From NCBI GenBank assembly GCA_945873105.1, contig CAMCBW010000041.1, positions 1-46,123 of the forward strand: DNA of 46,123 nt. Reading direction: 5' to 3'. This DNA is from Tangfeifania diversioriginum (lineage in GTDB: Bacteria > Bacteroidota > Bacteroidia > Bacteroidales > Prolixibacteraceae). Each line of letters starts with the position of its first letter. Position 1 is the stretch's first letter. Of this stretch, positions 26,065-34,731 are shown piece by piece. The position numbers were made by a program, and so were the translations under genes. The notes below the pieces were generated by a model. The model worked only from the letters and a program-made list of their open reading frames with translations, was not told where the DNA came from and ran no database searches.

Positions 26065-26526
26065 ATGAAGCTTATTTTTACCCCCTTTCTCCTCGGATTG
26101 TTGCTGGTCTTCAGCAACTGCAATGCCGGTTCTCCGGCCAAGCCCAGTGGAACCGCCAACAGTGCAGGTTCTGTCATTGTTTTAACCAACGAGACCTTCA
26201 AGCAGAAGGTTTTCGATTATGAGAAGAACACCACCTGGAAATATGAAGGAAACCTTCCGGCCATTGTCGACTTCTATGCAGACTGGTGTGCCCCTTGCCG
26301 CAAATTATCTCCGCTGGTGGAAGAGATTGCAACCAAGTACAAGGGAAAAATCGTGGTCTACAAAGTGGATACCGATGCCCAGCAGCAACTGGCCCAAAGC
26401 ATGGGTATCTCCAGTTTGCCTACCCTGCTTTTCATTCCGGTAAAAGGTCAGCCAAGGTCTTCCCTTGGCGCTCTTCCCAAGGAAAATCTTGAAAAAGCCA
26501 TCAAGGAGGTTTTGATGGTTCAATAA
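26065..26526 (+). CDS. Thioredoxin-fold lipoprotein
   Basis: 153 aa. The lipobox VFSNC puts the lipidated cysteine at residue 19. A thioredoxin domain follows with DFYADWCAPCRK (active-site Cys75 and Cys78) and SLPTLLF containing the cis-proline. The protein would be an envelope thiol-disulfide carrier. It starts 31 bp after the Cys-rich membrane protein, implying joint expression. Confidence 0.88.
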   Translation: MKLIFTPFLLGLLLVFSNCNAGSPAKPSGTANSAGSVIVLTNETFKQKVFDYEKNTTWKYEGNLPAIVDFYADWCAPCRKLSPLVEEIATKYKGKIVVYKVDTDAQQQLAQSMGISSLPTLLFIPVKGQPRSSLGALPKENLEKAIKEVLMVQ

Positions 26527-26547
26527 AAAGATCTTGCCAAAAAATTC

Positions 26548-26763
26548 AAATGAGGCTGTATCAAAAGACAAGATGAATTTTTAGCTATTACAATTTGAAA
26601 GCTAATTCCCTTTTTTTTTACCCCTAAATCCCCTAAAGGGGACTTGGAGATCGTGAAATGGTCAGGATTTAAGCCCCTTTAGGGGTTTGGGGTCTGAACA
26701 ATTCGGAAATAACTTTCAAATTAGCTACAAAAGAAATACTTGACTTTTGAGACAGCCTCATTT
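26548..26763. mobile_element. 216-bp MITE with long terminal inverted repeats
   Basis: The left end AAATGAGGCTGTATCAAAAG (26548-26567) matches the reverse complement of the right end (TTTTGAGACAGCCTCATTT, 26745-26763) with one or two mismatches. Inside, CCCCTAAATCCCCTAAAGGGG and CCCCTTTAGGGGTTTGGGG form a second inverted pair (26621-26640, 26672-26690). No ORF is present. The GAGGCTGTCTCAAAAG end is of a type found on Bacteroidota insertion sequences, from memory, so this is probably a non-autonomous derivative. Confidence 0.8.
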
Positions 26764-26870
26764 TGTTTGATCACCCGCAAGTATCCGTTCACTTTTGCCA
26801 AAATCTTAAAGTGTATTCCTAAAAGTCCTATCTTTAAAGCACTACTTTTAGGCCATCGGTTGATCAGTTT

Positions 26871-27578
26871 ATGCAGAAAATTCAGCTCAGCTTCCTCTCT
26901 TTACTCCTGTTGCTGCTTGTTGCCTGGGAACAACCGCAGAAAAGGGAGAATCCCTATGGTTTAAAAATTGTTTCCGGGATGAGCGCTTACCACCAGTTGG
27001 TGAAGGAAAATCCCTCCCAAAACCTCGTTGACCTGGAAATAACCATAAAAGGCCTCAGGCTGGATATCCGCTACGCGACCACCAACAATTTCACAGGTCA
27101 GGTGATCTATCCTTCCCCCAAAGCCTATCTGCGGCTTCCTGCCGCAGAGGCACTTGCAGGGATACAGCGAGAGTTGAAATCAATTGGACTGGGTCTAAAG
27201 ATCTACGATGCCTACCGGCCTTATGCAGTGACCCTGAAGTTTTTTGAAGTATATCCGGATACTACCTTTGTTGCCTCTCCCCTAACGGGATCCAAACACA
27301 ACAGGGGTTGTGCCGTAGATTTAACCCTGATCGATCTGGCATCCGGCGCTGAGAAAGAGATGCCTTCCACCTTTGACGATTTCACCGAGAAAGCCAGCCA
27401 TTCCTACAGAAATGCTTCGCCAGCAGCCATTGCCAACCGGCAGCTCCTGCGGGAAATCATGACAAAATACGGCTTTCTACCCTACGAAAGCGAATGGTGG
27501 CATTATGATTTCAAGGATTGGAAGAACTACCCCATTATGGACCTTTCCTTCAACGAATGTGCAAACAACAAACTGTAA
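26871..27578 (+). CDS. D-alanyl-D-alanine dipeptidase, VanX family (M15D)
   Basis: 235 aa with a signal-like N-terminus. Zinc and catalytic motifs are present: YDAYRPY (Arg117), SKHNRGCAVD (His143, Asp150) and ESEWWH (Glu208, His211). Cleaves D-Ala-D-Ala in peptidoglycan salvage. No van genes are nearby, so this is a housekeeping-type enzyme rather than glycopeptide resistance. Confidence 0.9.
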   Translation: MQKIQLSFLSLLLLLLVAWEQPQKRENPYGLKIVSGMSAYHQLVKENPSQNLVDLEITIKGLRLDIRYATTNNFTGQVIYPSPKAYLRLPAAEALAGIQRELKSIGLGLKIYDAYRPYAVTLKFFEVYPDTTFVASPLTGSKHNRGCAVDLTLIDLASGAEKEMPSTFDDFTEKASHSYRNASPAAIANRQLLREIMTKYGFLPYESEWWHYDFKDWKNYPIMDLSFNECANNKL

Positions 27579-27594
27579 AATTAAACAATAGGTC

Positions 27595-28023
27595 ATGAGA
27601 ACATTACTGCTATCCTTCCTGATGCTAGTTGTCCTCCTCCTGAAAGGACAGACACCCTACAACAGCGACCTGGTCATTGAACAGATCCTTAAAACCGACA
27701 CCACCTCCCTGGGGCAGAAAATTAATTATCCCTCCTTTTTGCAAAATGAAGTGACCATGCTCAAAATTACCATTCCACCGGGTAAGACCACCGGATGGCA
27801 TGAACACGGCTTTCCGGTCTTTGCTTATGTCATGAAAGGAACCCTAACGGTGGAGTTTGAAAACAACAAGATCATGACGTTTCATGAAAACAGCTCTTTC
27901 GCTGAAGTCGTCAACATAGCCCACAAAGGAGTCAACCTGGAAAAGGTAGATCTGGTGCTGCTTGCGATCTACCTCGGGGAGAAGGGGAAAGCGCTGTCGG
28001 TGAAACGAGAGGATAAAAAATAA
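27595..28023 (+). CDS. Secreted single-domain cupin
   Basis: 142 aa with a signal peptide (about 1-19). Cupin motif 1 reads PGKTTGWHEHGFPVFAYVMKG (split at WHEH; His about 68 and 70, with G-x5 spacing). Motif 2 follows near NSSFAEVVNIAH. Metal-dependent sugar isomerase, dioxygenase and regulatory roles all occur in the fold, so the substrate is unknown. It lies 16 bp after the dipeptidase gene. Confidence 0.82.
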   Translation: MRTLLLSFLMLVVLLLKGQTPYNSDLVIEQILKTDTTSLGQKINYPSFLQNEVTMLKITIPPGKTTGWHEHGFPVFAYVMKGTLTVEFENNKIMTFHENSSFAEVVNIAHKGVNLEKVDLVLLAIYLGEKGKALSVKREDKK

Positions 28024-28135
28024 GTTACTATTGGAAATTTTGGTGAGTTATGAGTTATTAGTTGTGAGTTAAGTAATGGTTTAATAGTCCCTCAGTATTG
28101 AATCAATAAAGTTCGTTGATGAATAACAAAAATGA

Positions 28136-28223
28136 TTCACGCAAAACACGCAAAGAAAGACGCAGAGAATTCCAAAATGAACTTTGCGGTACTTTGCGAT
28201 TTTACTTGGCGCCCTTTGCGTGA
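28136..28223. repeat. Palindromic repeat with CACGCAAAG units
   Basis: The left arm TTCACGCAAAACACGCAAAG (from 28136) and the right arm, ending CCCTTTGCGTGAA at 28223, are imperfect inverted repeats around an EcoRI-like centre (GAATTC at 28167-28172). CTTTGCG is repeated three times in the right arm. No ORF. This is the same architecture as the 425-590 element with different sequence. Confidence 0.7.
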
Positions 28224-28282
28224 AATATGGTAATTACATAAGAGAAAGTTGATAAAAATAAAGTCATTTAAAAAACAGATAT

Positions 28283-28882
28283 ATGAGTGAATTTGACAGT
28301 CGTGCCAAGGATTGGGACAAAGATAAAATGCACATGGAACGATCCGCAGCCATAGCGGAGAGGTTGAGGAAAATGATCCCCCTCTCTTCTGCCATGAAAG
28401 CGCTTGAAATGGGTGCTGGCACAGGAATTCTTAGTTTCATGCTGCGGGAGGAGCTGGCAGCAATAACCCTGGTTGACAACTCCTCCGGGATGATCGAAGT
28501 TTGTGAGCAAAAGATAGAATACCTCCAAACCAAACATATCAAAGCCCTGTGCATGGATCTTGAGCAGACGGATCCGGGCGAAAAATATGACTTGATCTAC
28601 TCCCAAATGGTGCTTCATCATGTTACGGATGTGGAGACCATCTTTCAAAAATTTTACGCTCTCCTAAATCCGGGTGGATATCTTGCCATTGCGGATCTGT
28701 ACACAGAAGATGGTTCTTTTCATGGACCGGAAGTCAAAGTCCACCTGGGCTTCGATCCGGAAACACTGGCAAAGCAACTGGAAGCCAACGGATTCAATCA
28801 GCTCAAATTTGAAACTTGTTACGAAATAAAACGTGAATCGGGGAAAACATACCCGGTATTTTTGCTGGTCGGGCAGAAGTAG
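28283..28882 (+). CDS. Class I SAM-dependent methyltransferase
   Basis: 199 aa. SAM motif I is LEMGAGTGIL (about 35-44), with VDNSSGMIEV after it and YDLIYSQMVLHHV as motif II/III. Small-molecule methylase of the UbiE-like type; substrate unknown. The gene stands alone between a palindrome and the octaheme cytochrome promoter. Confidence 0.85.
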   Translation: MSEFDSRAKDWDKDKMHMERSAAIAERLRKMIPLSSAMKALEMGAGTGILSFMLREELAAITLVDNSSGMIEVCEQKIEYLQTKHIKALCMDLEQTDPGEKYDLIYSQMVLHHVTDVETIFQKFYALLNPGGYLAIADLYTEDGSFHGPEVKVHLGFDPETLAKQLEANGFNQLKFETCYEIKRESGKTYPVFLLVGQK

Positions 28883-28923
28883 AATTTAAAATGTTTCTAA
28901 GTATCTAGGTTTTGATATATTAT

Positions 28924-28965
28924 TATATTTGCATTTCTAATGCATTATGAGCAATTGCTCATAAT
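28924..28965 (+). promoter_or_regulatory. -7 box and perfect 22-bp palindromic operator of the octaheme cytochrome gene
   Basis: TATATTTG at 28924-28931 fits the -7 box. A perfect palindrome with 11-bp arms (ATTATGAGCAA and its complement) spans 28944-28965, where transcription would begin, and contains ATGAGCAATTGCTCAT. It overlaps an upstream in-frame ATG at 28940, which is why the start at 28988 is preferred. The position suggests repression. Confidence 0.65.
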
Positions 28966-28987
28966 GATTGTCAGAAAAAGAGATGCC

Positions 28988-30592
28988 ATGCTTAGAAACT
29001 TGCTATTTGTAATCTTGCTAATCGTTTTCACGCTGGTCCTGGTGAATGTACTTCACCAGGAAGATTCCTACAACCTGAAACTGGAGGAATTGAAGCACAA
29101 GTATGCCTTAAAACCAGTTCCCTCCGTGAATCACAACAAGTTGCCTGCATTGCAGGTGAACTTCAAGTCTCCGCAGGAAGTTACCGAAGCTTGCCTGCAG
29201 TGTCATACAGAGACACACAAGGAGATTATGGCCTCCTCCCATTGGAATTGGGAACGAGCCTCCTATGTTGAAGGACGCGGAGTTTCTTCGGCAGGAAAGA
29301 AGAATGTAATGAACAACTTCTGCATCGGCACCAATTCCAACCAACAATCCTGTGCAAAGTGCCACATCGGTTTCGGAATGACCAGTACCCATTATGATTT
29401 TAACAATGCAAGGAATGTGGATTGCATGGTCTGTCACGACAACAGTGAGGAGTACCTGAAAGGAGCCTCCATGGCCGGTTATCCGGATAGAACAGTCAAC
29501 CTGGAGAATGTGGCGCAGAGTGTAGGCTCCCCCAGAAAAAGCAATTGTGGCTCCTGCCACTTCTTTGGTGGGGGGGGAAACAACGTCAAACACGGTGACC
29601 TGGAAAGCGCCCAACTCTCCTGCAGCCGGGAGGTAGATGTCCACATGGGGGCAAACGGGATGAACCTGGAATGCGTCGCCTGCCACACAGCAGAAAACCA
29701 TAAGATGCTTGGTAAACTCTATTCTGTATCCACCGACAACAGCGACAGGGCAACCTGTGAGCAATGCCATACTTCCACTCCTCATCTTAGCGATGTGCTC
29801 AATCGTCACGACTCCAAAGTCTCCTGCCAGGCCTGCCACATTCCGCAATATGCCAAAGTCAATTCCACCAAGATGTCATGGAAATGGTCGGATGCCGGAA
29901 AACTTAGGAATGGACAACCATTTGAGGAGGAAGACTCTTTGGGGAACCACAACTATTTGTCGATCAAAGGCTCTTTCGTTTGGGAACGAAATGTAAAGCC
30001 CGACTATGTTTGGTTCAACGGAACGGCAGATCAATACCTTTTGGGAGATTCGATCCAATCTGTACCCGTAAAAATGAACACCCTCAACGGTGATTACCAC
30101 GATAGGCTGTCCAAAATCATCCCTGTTAAGATTCATGTTGGTGATCAGATTTATGACAAGGTCTACAATCGTCTGGTTCAGCCTAAATTGTATGGGGAAG
30201 CCGAAGGAGACAGCGCCTTCTGGAAAGACTTCAAATGGGACGAGGCCGTAGCTGCGGGAATGAAAGAATCAGGACTCCCATACAGCGGCGAGTATGGATT
30301 CATTGAAACAGAGATGTACTGGCCTGTCAACCATATGGTTGCCCCAAAGAGTCAGTCTGTAGGCTGTGCTGAATGCCACACCCGTTCCAATGGGAGACTG
30401 GCAAAACTGTCAGGGTTTTACCTGCCAGGACGTGATTCGAACGAGACACTGGATACCCTAGGATTCTGGATGTTTATCCTAACACTGCTATCGGTATTCG
30501 GACATGCCATGGTAAGGATGCTTGCCAAGATCTACCTGAATAAATATGAGAAACAGGTGATCAGCTACGAGGAAGACAAACCCGAGGAATAG
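28988..30592 (+). CDS. Octaheme c-type cytochrome, tetrathionate reductase (OTR) family
   Basis: 534 aa. An N-terminal membrane anchor (LLFVILLIVFTLVLVNVL) is followed by eight CxxCH heme sites: CLQCH, CAKCH, CMVCH, CGSCH, CVACH, CEQCH, CQACH and CAECH. The last is near residue 455, close to a C-terminal span (LGFWMFILTLLSVFGHAMVRML, split after FGHA). The heme count, size and tail match the octaheme tetrathionate reductase family, studied in Shewanella, which also reduces nitrite and hydroxylamine. It lies 41 bp before its cytochrome b partner. ATGs at 28940 and 28964 are alternatives. Confidence 0.9.
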   Translation: MLRNLLFVILLIVFTLVLVNVLHQEDSYNLKLEELKHKYALKPVPSVNHNKLPALQVNFKSPQEVTEACLQCHTETHKEIMASSHWNWERASYVEGRGVSSAGKKNVMNNFCIGTNSNQQSCAKCHIGFGMTSTHYDFNNARNVDCMVCHDNSEEYLKGASMAGYPDRTVNLENVAQSVGSPRKSNCGSCHFFGGGGNNVKHGDLESAQLSCSREVDVHMGANGMNLECVACHTAENHKMLGKLYSVSTDNSDRATCEQCHTSTPHLSDVLNRHDSKVSCQACHIPQYAKVNSTKMSWKWSDAGKLRNGQPFEEEDSLGNHNYLSIKGSFVWERNVKPDYVWFNGTADQYLLGDSIQSVPVKMNTLNGDYHDRLSKIIPVKIHVGDQIYDKVYNRLVQPKLYGEAEGDSAFWKDFKWDEAVAAGMKESGLPYSGEYGFIETEMYWPVNHMVAPKSQSVGCAECHTRSNGRLAKLSGFYLPGRDSNETLDTLGFWMFILTLLSVFGHAMVRMLAKIYLNKYEKQVISYEEDKPEE

Positions 30593-30633
30593 CAGGGAAC
30601 CTAACAAAATACATCCATAAAACACCACAGGAA

Positions 30634-31287
30634 ATGGAAAAAATATACATCTACAAAGGGTTTGAACGCTTCTGGCACTGGACTCAGGCTTCACTGATCC
30701 TGTTTCTTGCCCTCACCGGATTCGAAGTCCATGGAGCATTCCATGTATTTGGTTTCGAAAAGGCAGCTGCCTTTCACCGGACAGCCTCCTGGTTGTTGAT
30801 CGGGCTGATCATTCTTGCCATCTTCTGGCACATCACTACCGGAGAGTGGCGTCAATACATTCCCACGACCAAACAACTGAAAGAGCAGATCCTTTATTAC
30901 CTAAAAGGCATTTTTAAAGGAGAGCCACATCCAACAGAGAAAACGGAACTAAGCAAGCTAAATCCATTGCAACGAATTGTATACCTTGGATTTAAACTCA
31001 TACTGGTTCCACTTACCATTCTATCAGGGATACTCTACATGCTTTACAAAACCTTCGACCAAAACAATTTAATTGTCATTGAGGAATACCCGCTTGAAAG
31101 CATTGCCTTTTGGCATACGTTGGGAGCCATACTACTGATGGTGTTCCTTGTGGTGCATGTATACATGACCACCACGGGCAAAACACCAACTTCCAACATC
31201 AAAGCCATGATTACCGGATACGAGGAATTTGATGAAGAACATAAGGAGGAGACAGTTAAAAACAAGAATACCAAAAACCAACCATGA
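30634..31287 (+). CDS. Cytochrome b membrane anchor subunit (Ni/Fe-hydrogenase b type)
   Basis: 217 aa with four main hydrophobic segments. Histidines for heme b ligation are seen in FWHWTQ (15), AFHR (about 47), FWHI and FWHTLGA plus VVHVYM (about 171). It would pass electrons from menaquinol to the octaheme subunit. It overlaps the next gene by 4 bp (ATGA), so the two are translationally coupled. Confidence 0.88.
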   Translation: MEKIYIYKGFERFWHWTQASLILFLALTGFEVHGAFHVFGFEKAAAFHRTASWLLIGLIILAIFWHITTGEWRQYIPTTKQLKEQILYYLKGIFKGEPHPTEKTELSKLNPLQRIVYLGFKLILVPLTILSGILYMLYKTFDQNNLIVIEEYPLESIAFWHTLGAILLMVFLVVHVYMTTTGKTPTSNIKAMITGYEEFDEEHKEETVKNKNTKNQP

Positions 31288-31802
31288 AGTCACAAAAATA
31301 CATGAACCCCTATCTGGCCGGATTCCTGCTCGGCTTAGTACTTTTGGGTACAATATATGTAACAGGCCGTGGTCTGGGAGCCAGTGGTGCTGTAAAAAGC
31401 GTGATCCTTTCCACTGTCACTGCCCTGGCACCGGAACATACTGCCGGAACCCCCTATCTTAGGAGTTACGAAGAAGAACACCCCAATGGCCCTTTGAATG
31501 ACTGGCTTGTCTTTGAGGTAATTGGTCTGATAATTGGCGCTTTCCTTTCCGGAATTGTTTCCAACCGCGTCGGAATCAAACTCGAAAGAGGTCCTAACAT
31601 CACCAACCGGACAAGGATTATTGCCGCCATTTTTGGGGGAGCACTCTTCGGACTGGGATCACAACTTGGCCGCGGTTGTACCAGTGGTGCAGCTTTGAGC
31701 GGCATGGCAGTCATGTCCCTTGGCGGTATCATTACCATGATGGCCATCTTTGGATCGGGATACGCATTTGCCTATTTTTTCAGAAAACTTTGGTTAAAAT
31801 AA
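31284..31802 (+). CDS. YeeE/YedE-family sulfur transporter, first half
   Basis: 172 aa, about four hydrophobic segments. GRGCTSGAALSG with Cys132 is the conserved cysteine loop of YeeE/YedE (TsuA-like) proteins, which take up thiosulfate in studied members. It is only half of a complete transporter; the other half follows 5 bp later. A short split pair of this kind is common in Bacteroidota and sulfur bacteria. Confidence 0.88.
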   Translation: MKSQKYMNPYLAGFLLGLVLLGTIYVTGRGLGASGAVKSVILSTVTALAPEHTAGTPYLRSYEEEHPNGPLNDWLVFEVIGLIIGAFLSGIVSNRVGIKLERGPNITNRTRIIAAIFGGALFGLGSQLGRGCTSGAALSGMAVMSLGGIITMMAIFGSGYAFAYFFRKLWLK

Positions 31803-31807
31803 TTGAC

Positions 31808-33004
31808 ATGGGACCACTCGTACCCTCCATACTCAGCAATGAATTCAGTTTGGTCATTGCCCTGATTGCCGGTATTGGATTCGGATTTGTGCTGGAGCAA
31901 GCAGGATTTTCTTCTACCAAGAAACTGGTCGGCCTGTTTTATGGCTATGATTTTACTGTGCTCAAAGTCTTTTTTACTGCAGGTGTAACTGCCATGATTG
32001 GCGTTTTACTGTTCGGTCAAATTGGAATTCTGGATTTGAGCATGATTTATATTAATCCGACCTTCCTCTGGTCCGCTCTCGTTGGAGGAGCAATCATGGG
32101 AGTAGGATTCATCATCGGCGGCTTTTGCCCCGGAACCAGCGTTTGTGCTGCCGCCATTGGGAAACTGGACGGCCTGGCATTTGTCTTTGGATCAGGACTT
32201 GGCGTGCTAATGTTCGCAGAAGGATACCCTATGTTCAAGGATATATACCTCTCCGAATCATGGGGAGCATTGTTGATCAACGAACAACTGGGTCTGTCAA
32301 AGGTCTTGTTTGCCTTTATCCTTGCGGCCATAGCCTTTGTCGCCTTTTATCTCACAAGGCAGATTGAGAACAAAGTAAACCGAACAACCGTTCAATTGCC
32401 AAAATCACGGATCATCCTCTATAGTTCGGCTGTAGTTTTTGCCTTTCTTGTATTGACGGTGGTAGCATTGATGCCGGATCGAAACAGCAGATTGGAGAAA
32501 AAGGCCCTCCAAGCACTTCAAAACACCGATTTTACTCCCTTGCAGGTTCCTGCAGATAAACTGGCAGGCGAAATCGTCAGCAATTACTACAAAATCAACA
32601 TCATAGACCTCCGAAATCCTGTAGCATTCAAGAGCTACCATCTTCCATTCGCCATCAACATTCCCGTCGATAAATTAACGGATCGTCAATGGAGGACCAT
32701 TCTGGACCAAAAACACAAGGTGAATTTCTTCTATGCAGATGATCCGCAGATTGCCAAAAAAGGCATTTTACTGGCCGGCTATTTGGGGAAAGCTGAGAAT
32801 TACCTGTTGTCCGGATCCTCCTCCGATTTTAAAAAATTGTTTTTTGATTTGACCGCTCCGGGGGCGGATGCTTCCAAGCAAGAGGTAAACAACTACCATT
32901 TCAGGAATAAGGCAGCCAATGATATGAAAATATTGCAGGATGCCCTAAAAAATTCAACGGAACCGGTGGTTGCCAAAACCTCAAAAATAAAAGGAGGTTG
33001 TTGA
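31808..33004 (+). CDS. YeeE/YedE second half fused to a Cys-less rhodanese-like domain
   Basis: 398 aa from the ATG at 31808. A longer frame would start inside the preceding gene. Membrane part (about 1-230) holds GGFCPGTSVCAAAIGKLDG with Cys107 and Cys113, the second conserved loop of the transporter. The extracytoplasmic tail (about 265-370) has the rhodanese pattern DLRNPVAFKSYHLPFAINIP, but where the active-site CxxxxR should follow the text is NFFYADDPQIAKKG, with no cysteine. The tail is likely to bind rather than transfer sulfur. A final GGC could be an unusual C-terminal cysteine. Confidence 0.85.
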   Translation: MGPLVPSILSNEFSLVIALIAGIGFGFVLEQAGFSSTKKLVGLFYGYDFTVLKVFFTAGVTAMIGVLLFGQIGILDLSMIYINPTFLWSALVGGAIMGVGFIIGGFCPGTSVCAAAIGKLDGLAFVFGSGLGVLMFAEGYPMFKDIYLSESWGALLINEQLGLSKVLFAFILAAIAFVAFYLTRQIENKVNRTTVQLPKSRIILYSSAVVFAFLVLTVVALMPDRNSRLEKKALQALQNTDFTPLQVPADKLAGEIVSNYYKINIIDLRNPVAFKSYHLPFAINIPVDKLTDRQWRTILDQKHKVNFFYADDPQIAKKGILLAGYLGKAENYLLSGSSSDFKKLFFDLTAPGADASKQEVNNYHFRNKAANDMKILQDALKNSTEPVVAKTSKIKGGC

Positions 33005-33224
33005 ATCAGGAAAAGAGGTTAACTTTGAACAAACATTGTTCAGAAGAGATCAGAAAGAGGATCACCCACAATTGACAATATTACTATTAACAGCAACATA
33101 GTTTGCAGGATTTGGTGCAGCCTTTTTTTGTCTCAATTCTCTATCATTGGGATTAACCTTATTTTTAACCCAACCCAACAGAGCCTTCGTTGGGTATGGT
33201 TAAGACAACTTTAACTGAAAAGGC
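33005..33224 (+). other. Spacer with an imperfect hairpin before the PHP gene
   Basis: 220 bp. Inverted GAACAA-N3-TTGTTC lies near 33026-33040. A stem AACCCAACCCAAC with GTTGGGTATGGTT (loop AGAGCCTTC) lies at about 33167-33201. It is directly followed by the gene at 33225. No ORF. The hairpin could end the sulfur operon or protect the mRNA; there is no clear T-tract. Confidence 0.45.
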
Positions 33225-34697
33225 ATGGAGGTTTCAAATAAAAAAAAGCAGATAGGATTATCCATCTTTCTGGCCGTCATCGTATTACCGGCCACTGTTT
33301 TTCATTATCCGATTGGCATCCTTGATGCATTAACGCTCCAGCCTTTGTCGGATTATGGTATCCAAATCCCGTTTTGGAGAGTCCTGTTCGAACCATTTCT
33401 GGGTTATTTGCTCTTCCTGAATCAATCCTTTTACACCCTCGACGAATTGAAATTTGTACTGCTATGGTTGGTGGTATTCTTTGTTGTTTACAGTTTGGCT
33501 AAAACCCTCTCCCTAAGTGACAGAACGCTACGGAGAAGTTTTATCCTCCGTCAATTGATCAATATCCCGTTGCTGATAGGTTTGTGGTTTGTGTTGCTTG
33601 TTGTGGTGATCTTCATCCCATTGCCAAACAATACAATTGTCAACAACTCGCCAAATGCCATTCTTGTAACGACACACACCCATACCGAATACAGCCATGA
33701 TGGACTGATCTCACAGGAGGGATTGTGGAAATGGCACAAACGCAATGGATTTGATGCATTTTTTATCACCGATCACAACAACCACGACAAAACCCTGGAG
33801 TTTGTCGCTGCCCAACGAAACAAGCAATTCCCCGGTGAGCCGCTTGTCATGGCAGGTGAAGAATTTTCAGGCACCAACCATTTGAGTCTGCTGGGCTTGA
33901 AAAAATCATTCAGGACCAAGGGAATGACCGACTCAATGGCGGTGGCCATGGCACGTGCCGACAACGGGGCCGTGATCGTCAACCATTGGTTCGATGGGGA
34001 ACGAAAGAGCCTCGACTATTACAAAGAGCTGGGGGTGGATGGTTTTGAGATTGAGAATACAGCTACCGACAAAAGATACGACCGGGAGGTGTACAAACGA
34101 ATAGGCAATTTTTGTGCAACCAATGGATTGCTCCTGAACGGGGGTTTGGATTTTCACGGATATGGAAGCGCTTGCACCCTGTGGAATGCGCTGGATATCC
34201 CCGGATGGAGAGCGTTGGATCCAGCTGCCAAAGAAGAAGCCATTCTACAAATAATCAGGAGTCGCGATCAAAGTAAAATAAAGGTGTTGTTGTACAACGA
34301 CAGGTCCTACTACAGCAAGGATCAGTTGCTATTCAGACCGATACTTGCCATTTTCAACTATTTCCGGACTTTGAATCTCTTCCAGGGTTTCTCCTGGCTT
34401 GTCTGGACCTTGCTGTTCGCCTTTATCTGCCAACGTATATCCAACAAGGAAAGAATAGTGAGAACCTTGACTGTTCAGCGCCTGCTGCCTCTGCTGGGAG
34501 TTATGGGGGCCCTTTTCCTGCTGGGCCTTGGATGGCACTATTTCAATCGGATAAAACCAGTTGAGGACTTTACTGAAATGTACCAGGAGTACAGTACACT
34601 GCTGTTTTATGCGGGTGCTGCATTTCTAATCTACTCCGTAATTGTGCTTCTTTTTAGACAGAATGAAGCAAAAAAAGGCAGGTCATCACACAGCTAG
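33225..34697 (+). CDS. Membrane-anchored PHP-domain metallophosphoesterase
   Basis: 490 aa. About four N-terminal hydrophobic segments (9-130) precede a PHP domain with metal motifs HTHTEYSHDG (His151, His153), ITDHNNH (Asp183, His184), GEEFS, NHWFDG and GLDFHGYG. Two more membrane spans lie near 410-430 and 455-475. PHP domains act as phosphatases or phosphodiesterases, often on polymerases or histidinol phosphate, but a membrane-bound, probably external, version has no known substrate that I can name. It may not belong to the sulfur operon, since 220 bp separate them. Confidence 0.8.
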   Translation: MEVSNKKKQIGLSIFLAVIVLPATVFHYPIGILDALTLQPLSDYGIQIPFWRVLFEPFLGYLLFLNQSFYTLDELKFVLLWLVVFFVVYSLAKTLSLSDRTLRRSFILRQLINIPLLIGLWFVLLVVVIFIPLPNNTIVNNSPNAILVTTHTHTEYSHDGLISQEGLWKWHKRNGFDAFFITDHNNHDKTLEFVAAQRNKQFPGEPLVMAGEEFSGTNHLSLLGLKKSFRTKGMTDSMAVAMARADNGAVIVNHWFDGERKSLDYYKELGVDGFEIENTATDKRYDREVYKRIGNFCATNGLLLNGGLDFHGYGSACTLWNALDIPGWRALDPAAKEEAILQIIRSRDQSKIKVLLYNDRSYYSKDQLLFRPILAIFNYFRTLNLFQGFSWLVWTLLFAFICQRISNKERIVRTLTVQRLLPLLGVMGALFLLGLGWHYFNRIKPVEDFTEMYQEYSTLLFYAGAAFLIYSVIVLLFRQNEAKKGRSSHS

Positions 34698-34714
34698 ATG
34701 GGATAACCTGCCTT
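34675..34714. terminator. Bidirectional terminator between convergent genes
   Basis: AAGGCAGGT at 34675-34683 pairs with ACCTGCCTT at 34706-34714, and GGATA extends the stem past a bulge. An A tract precedes it (U tract on the - strand). It lies at the end of the PHP gene and 18 bp after the stop of the peroxiredoxin gene read leftwards. Confidence 0.5.
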
Positions 34715-34731
34715 ACAATCGAAAACTACGA

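Noticed and set aside
26871-27578. Vancomycin resistance cluster
   Set aside because: The VanX-type dipeptidase stands alone, without vanA/vanH or vanRS.
28940-28987. ATG at 28940 as start of the octaheme cytochrome
   Set aside because: Most of the extra codons are the palindromic operator; the hydrophobic anchor begins just after the ATG at 28988. The ATG at 28964 remains possible.
31676-31807. N-terminal extension of the second YeeE/YedE protein
   Set aside because: It lies wholly within the preceding gene in another frame and lacks hydrophobic character.
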